Of a DNA stretch of 64,000 nt, positions 60,324-64,000 are shown in pieces. The first letter of the stretch is position 1; each line of letters begins with the position of its first letter. This stretch comes from Coturnix japonica. Its lineage: Eukaryota; Chordata; Aves; Galliformes; Phasianidae. The translations under genes and the position numbers were made by a program. Where the stretch lies: the NCBI RefSeq assembly GCF_001577835.2, contig NC_029532.1, forward strand, positions 434,001 through 498,000, in the 5' to 3' direction. The notes below the pieces were generated by a model. That model was given only the letters and a program-made list of their open reading frames with translations. It had not been told where the DNA came from and did no database searches.

Positions 60324-62017
60324 GGAGTCAGCAGAACAATTTGCCTCTGTCAATGTCCTTGGGCTGGGGTTATCCAAGCTGGGGCAGAGGGCGTACGTTA
60401 ACCCAGCCCCATTCCCAGGGAATGGCAGGGGAACCTCCTGGGGCTGTGGGTGAGGCCTGGCTCCCTTTACCCACTCTGCCCCAGGTTTGGGGCCGGGGGT
60501 CTCTGCAGTGGGAGGCTGCTGGCTGTCTCCTGCACAGCACTGAGCCACCCTCTTGGGTCCTCAGCTTACAGTGTCCCCATGCTGGGTCAGCAGCACCCAT
60601 AGGCATTGCTGTAGCTATGGCTTTGGCTGTGGCCGTTGTTTGTGGTAGGACCTAAAGGAAGTGAGCTGTTGCATGGCAGCCTCCCCACCCGGCATTAGTC
60701 AGCAGCAGCAGAGCCTGCAGTGGGAGGCTGCCCTGGCAGACCTGTTTCCCCTGTCTCTGGTGGCCGAGGCCAGTGGGGACGGGCACCGAAGGTTCAGCCC
60801 TGAGCTCCTGGAGTGCCACCGATGGTTTCCCATTCCATGAACTGCTGGACCCATCCTTTGTCCCAGCCTGTGAGCTGCATCCAGCCAGGCCCCAGCAAGT
60901 CAGTGATCCCAGCCCTTCCCCTGGCATCCCTTGTGCCGCCAGCCCTGCTCGTGCCCCACTGGGACCAGAGCCACCATCTTCCTAACCCAGTTCCTTGAAC
61001 TCCATGCCACAATGTAAATAGCAATTAGGGACCAGGCTGTGGTGACTCAGAGCGGGGGACGATCCCTGTGAGCAGACTGGGACAGGAAGGGACAGAGCTG
61101 CCACACCACACTGTGACCCAGCCACACTCCCACACATGGGACCACGGGGTCCAGCGCTGGTGTGTGGTGCTGGAGGGCACTGCTGGAGCTGTGCTGAGAG
61201 GAAGCAGGGTGGGTTTGGGACTCCCCATTTCCTCTGTGCCCTGGGGATGGCTGGAGAGCTGCACTGAGCTGCTGCATGGCAGCCGTTGTGCTGGTGACAG
61301 TGTTCTACACAGGCACTGTCCAGGCTGTGCTCTCCCCTCCAATACCTGCCCTGTTCTATCACAACAACCTGAAGGGCCTCGGCAGGGAGAGGCTCCCAAC
61401 AAGGACCAGCCCAGGGGACAGGGCTGAACTAATCTCTCCTAATGGCAAAATCATCCCGACCCTTATGCAGGCAGCGAAGGGTGATGGGGACGTGGATCCA
61501 GGTGTGGGCTGTGCAGCAGCGCTGTGCTGCGGGCTGTACTGGGGCAGTGCTGAGCCCATCCCATGTCAATGAAGCGTTGGCCACGGGGCTCCGTGGGTCC
61601 GTGGGGTGTGAATGGTGGGTGAGGGGAAGAGGCGGCCACGGGCCCAGCTCCTCCCTGGCTCCCCCCGAGCTGATTGGTGCAGCCACGGCTCCTGCCCCAG
61701 GCCGCCCGCATTTGAGCGGCTTCCAGAAGCCGACAAACCAGACGGGTGAGAGCCGGGCCGGTCCCAGCCCTGCGCCTTGGATTGCCCTGCACGGCGGTGG
61801 GTCGGCACCGCAGCAGCGCTGGGGAGGAGGAGGTGGATGGACGCTCCCGGTGATGCCCCTGTTGGGGTGCTCCGTCCCGGGGGGCGATGGGGACACAACG
61901 GGCTGCGGCTGCTCATGAGCGTTTGACCCGGCACGTGGTCCCAGGCCGTGCTGGAGGGATGAGGGGATCCTGTGCTGCTGCCCTGACGCCCTCCTGGCAG
62001 CGGGGCTGAAGCTGTCC
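60324..62017 (+). other. Intergenic stretch and predicted 5' UTR exon of the RING gene
   Basis: About 1.7 kb with no supportable coding exon. A consensus donor at 61,745 (GACGG|GTGAGAGCC) and an acceptor at 62,000 (ctcctggcag) predict a non-coding first exon and a 255-bp intron for the RING gene. The DNA around 61,620-61,800 is GC-rich and could be its promoter. Confidence 0.4.
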
Positions 62018-62962
62018 ATGGAGCTGTTGGCAAGCGAGGAGCTGGGGCCTGGCCCTCCGTGCGCACAGACAGCTGCTGAAAGAAGCCCGGCTGGACAGCA
62101 GGATGAACCTGGGGGGCTGGGGGGACCCGAGGAGCCACTCCCACTCTGCAGTGAGGCACGCAGCACAGCCTGGGGCTGCTGGAGCCCGACGGGGGCTGAG
62201 GATGTGACAGAATCGCTCCTGCACGGCATTCATGAGCCGCCTGGCTGCAGTGCTGCCCTGGCAGACGGACAGGGTCCCCCCACCGCCTCCAACCCTGTGC
62301 TGCCCTCGGAGGGGTCACCCAGCCCGGGGAGCTCCTCCAGCTCCACCCTGAGCCTCTCAGCTGAGGGCGGTGAGATGGTGAGCAGTGAGAGCACGGAGCC
62401 GGAGCTGTGCTGCGCGCCGCTGGGCAGCGAGGACGAGTGCCCCATCTGCACGGAGCCCTATGACAACGAGCGGCACAAAGCAGCCCTGCTCAACTGCAAC
62501 CACGGGCTGTGCCACAGCTGCCTGCGGGCCATCATGGACACGGCCGACAGCGCCGAGTTTGGCCGTGTGCGCTGCCCCATCTGCCGCCAGAAGACCCCGA
62601 TGCTGGAGTGGGAGATCTGCAAGCTGCAGGAGGAGCTGCTGCTGCTGCACGCCGAGCCGGGCCCCCCCACTGCCCTGACAGCCGCCCGGCCCCCTGCGCT
62701 GCCGCCCCGCCGCCCAGGGCTGGCCGGTGCCCTGGAGCATCACTTCCAGGTGCGCTTCCACACCAGCCGCATGTTCGGGTGCCTGCCCTGCGTGCGGTAC
62801 CCGCCCGGCCTCATCCGTGCGCTGGGGCGGCTGCAGGGCCGGTGCCGCTGCTGTTACCTCCTGCTGCTGGCCCTGCTGCTGGCGGCCGAGCTGCTCAGCT
62901 TGCTGCTCATCTTCCTCCCCATCGTCCTGATGGTGCTGCTCTTCCTCATCCTCGATAAGTAG
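62018..62962 (+). CDS. RING-finger protein with C-terminal membrane anchor
   Basis: Predicted membrane-bound E3 ubiquitin ligase, 314 aa in one exon. A disordered, Ser/Pro/Glu-rich N-terminal half (1-135) precedes a C3HC4 RING at residues 141-189 (CPIC, CNHGLCHSC, CPIC), a short helix (EWEICKLQEELLLL) and a Pro/Ala-rich linker. A strongly hydrophobic C-terminus (276-314) ends FLILDK. A RING followed by C-terminal hydrophobic segments is the layout of the RNF152/182/183/186/223 group; in human, RNF208 and RNF224 lie next to NDOR1, but the anchor argues against simple RNF208 orthology. I therefore give no symbol. The ATG at 62,018 lies 18 bp after a predicted acceptor. The coding region is highly GC-rich. 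Confidence 0.85.
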   Translation: MELLASEELGPGPPCAQTAAERSPAGQQDEPGGLGGPEEPLPLCSEARSTAWGCWSPTGAEDVTESLLHGIHEPPGCSAALADGQGPPTASNPVLPSEGSPSPGSSSSSTLSLSAEGGEMVSSESTEPELCCAPLGSEDECPICTEPYDNERHKAALLNCNHGLCHSCLRAIMDTADSAEFGRVRCPICRQKTPMLEWEICKLQEELLLLHAEPGPPTALTAARPPALPPRRPGLAGALEHHFQVRFHTSRMFGCLPCVRYPPGLIRALGRLQGRCRCCYLLLLALLLAAELLSLLLIFLPIVLMVLLFLILDK

Positions 62963-64000
62963 CGCTGGGGTTGTGCCCCTGGGGGCTGCGGGGCTGCCGG
63001 TGAGCCCTGAGCAGGTGAGGCGGCCCCAGAGCCAGGCATCGCCTGTGTCCTGCAGGGCACAGCGTGGTGTGATGCCGCAGCCACACGGGGATGGGTGCAT
63101 GGGGGCAGGGGCTGCGCTCTGCCCACCCACAGTGAGGGCATGTCCCCAAAGGGGCTCTGCTGGCAGAGCAGGACTGAGCTGTGTGTGGTTGGGACAGATG
63201 GATTGGGGCTCCTCCAGCATGGACTGAAAATACAAACAGTGTTTGCACCACTATGAGGTCCAGCTGAATTTGGTGCCTGGCAGGGTGGCATGGTGCTGGG
63301 TGCTGGATGGGGACGGCCATGGTGGGGGGTGCTGGGTGCTGAGTGCTGGCCCTGTGATATGGCATCCTGAGAGGGAATGTCAGGGCAGGGTCTGCATCCA
63401 CCACATCACTCCTGGGGGCTGACCGGAGCCTCGAGGAGAGCACGGGGACACAGGGTGGTCTCCATTCCCCTGGCAGAGGGCACCTGCACCCCCAGCACCC
63501 CACAGCCTCCAGCCCCACTGCATGGTGCCAGCCAGCGCCAGTGCCTCTCTCACACCTCTCACCTCCCCCTGCATGGAGATAAGAGAGCAAACACCACTGT
63601 GCTCCCAGCAGCTGCATGTGGGCAGTGCTGGGCAGGACACAGGGGACGGGGAGGGCAGCCCATAGTGCTGCTCTTGGGAGCACTGGGCACATCCTGCATG
63701 GCTGGGGAGAACCTCAGCACTGGCATCCCTCCTTGCTTCCCCACACTGTCCCCTCCTCTGCCCCCACCCTGCCACCCCCACAGAGGCTGACTGGCACCGC
63801 TGTGCCCTGTGGAGTTCTGAAAGCAGCCAAATGCCTCCACTTTGCCCTCCTTCCCTAGAAATGCACTGCAGGTCCCTGCAAAGGGCTGCAACCATGGGGA
63901 CCACAGGGCACTGTCACTGCATCACTGCTTCCTCAGCACATGACAGCGCAGGAGGGAGAGGGGCATCCTGAAATGGCTCAGACAGAAAAGCAGACCCCCC
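62963..64000 (+). other. 3' flank of the RING gene, no further gene seen
   Basis: About 1 kb without supportable coding sequence. There is no AATAAA after the RING stop. A weak variant signal AATACA occurs at 63,229. A short imperfect GTGCTGG-rich repeat lies at about 63,288-63,350. Confidence 0.4.

Noticed and set aside
62357-63235. 292-codon antisense frame across the RING gene
   Set aside because: Antisense shadow of a GC-rich coding exon. Gln/Ala-rich without any domain.

Overview
This is nuclear DNA from a bird, most likely chicken or a close galliform. Genes are split by GT-AG introns, the only interspersed repeats I can name are CR1 LINE fragments (the typical avian retroelement), and gene promoters are short and GC-rich. 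One minus-strand gene closely resembles the chicken ecto-ATP-diphosphohydrolase (ENTPD8) as I remember it. The window corresponds to genes found on human 9q34.3.

Layout. Positions 1-12,300 are AT-richer and gene-poor. They hold a minus-strand transcription unit that I cannot name, with four candidate exons from 12,319 to 4,372 whose reading phases fit together, plus a few isolated splice-bounded ORFs and CR1 pieces. A CpG-rich promoter at 12,320-12,767 separates it from NOXA1 (plus, 12,768-21,233, 15 coding exons, 509 aa). NOXA1 is convergent with ENTPD8 (minus, 22,229-29,655, 9 coding exons, about 493 aa). Two further NTPDase8-like genes follow in alternating orientation: a plus copy at 31,873-35,683 (491 aa) and a minus copy at 36,762-42,124 (497 aa). 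Positions 42,700-48,100 are intergenic as far as I can see. TMEM203 (minus, single coding exon, 48,118-48,528) and NDOR1 (plus, 49,011-60,284, 14 coding exons, 596 aa) share a bidirectional promoter. A membrane-anchored RING-finger gene (plus, 62,018-62,962) closes the window.

Main observations. (1) ENTPD8 contains a direct repeat of 1,669 bp (25,302-26,970 = 27,509-29,177, offset 2,207). The second unit follows an N at 27,508, and the N is preceded by about 540 bp of insertion-rich, degraded copy of 29,178-29,627. This looks like an assembly artefact (an uncorrected read end joined to an overlapping contig), not a real exon duplication. (2) The two units differ mainly in one roughly 120-bp patch, where the first unit carries the bases of the inverted NTPDase paralog at 32,856-33,006. 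(3) ENTPD8 and the plus-strand paralog are nearly identical in exons 2, 3 (first unit), 4 and 6 but clearly diverged in exons 1, 5, 7, 8 and 9, a mosaic expected from gene conversion between inverted copies. (4) The NOXA1 protein retains a p67phox-like central SH3 domain and a p67phox-like activation motif that human NOXA1 lacks.

Functional themes are purinergic ectoenzymes at the cell surface (three NTPDases), superoxide production (NOXA1), cytosolic Fe-S assembly electron transfer (NDOR1), ER calcium handling (TMEM203) and membrane ubiquitination (RING gene). I saw no tRNA or rRNA gene, no CRISPR array and no retrovirus-like element.
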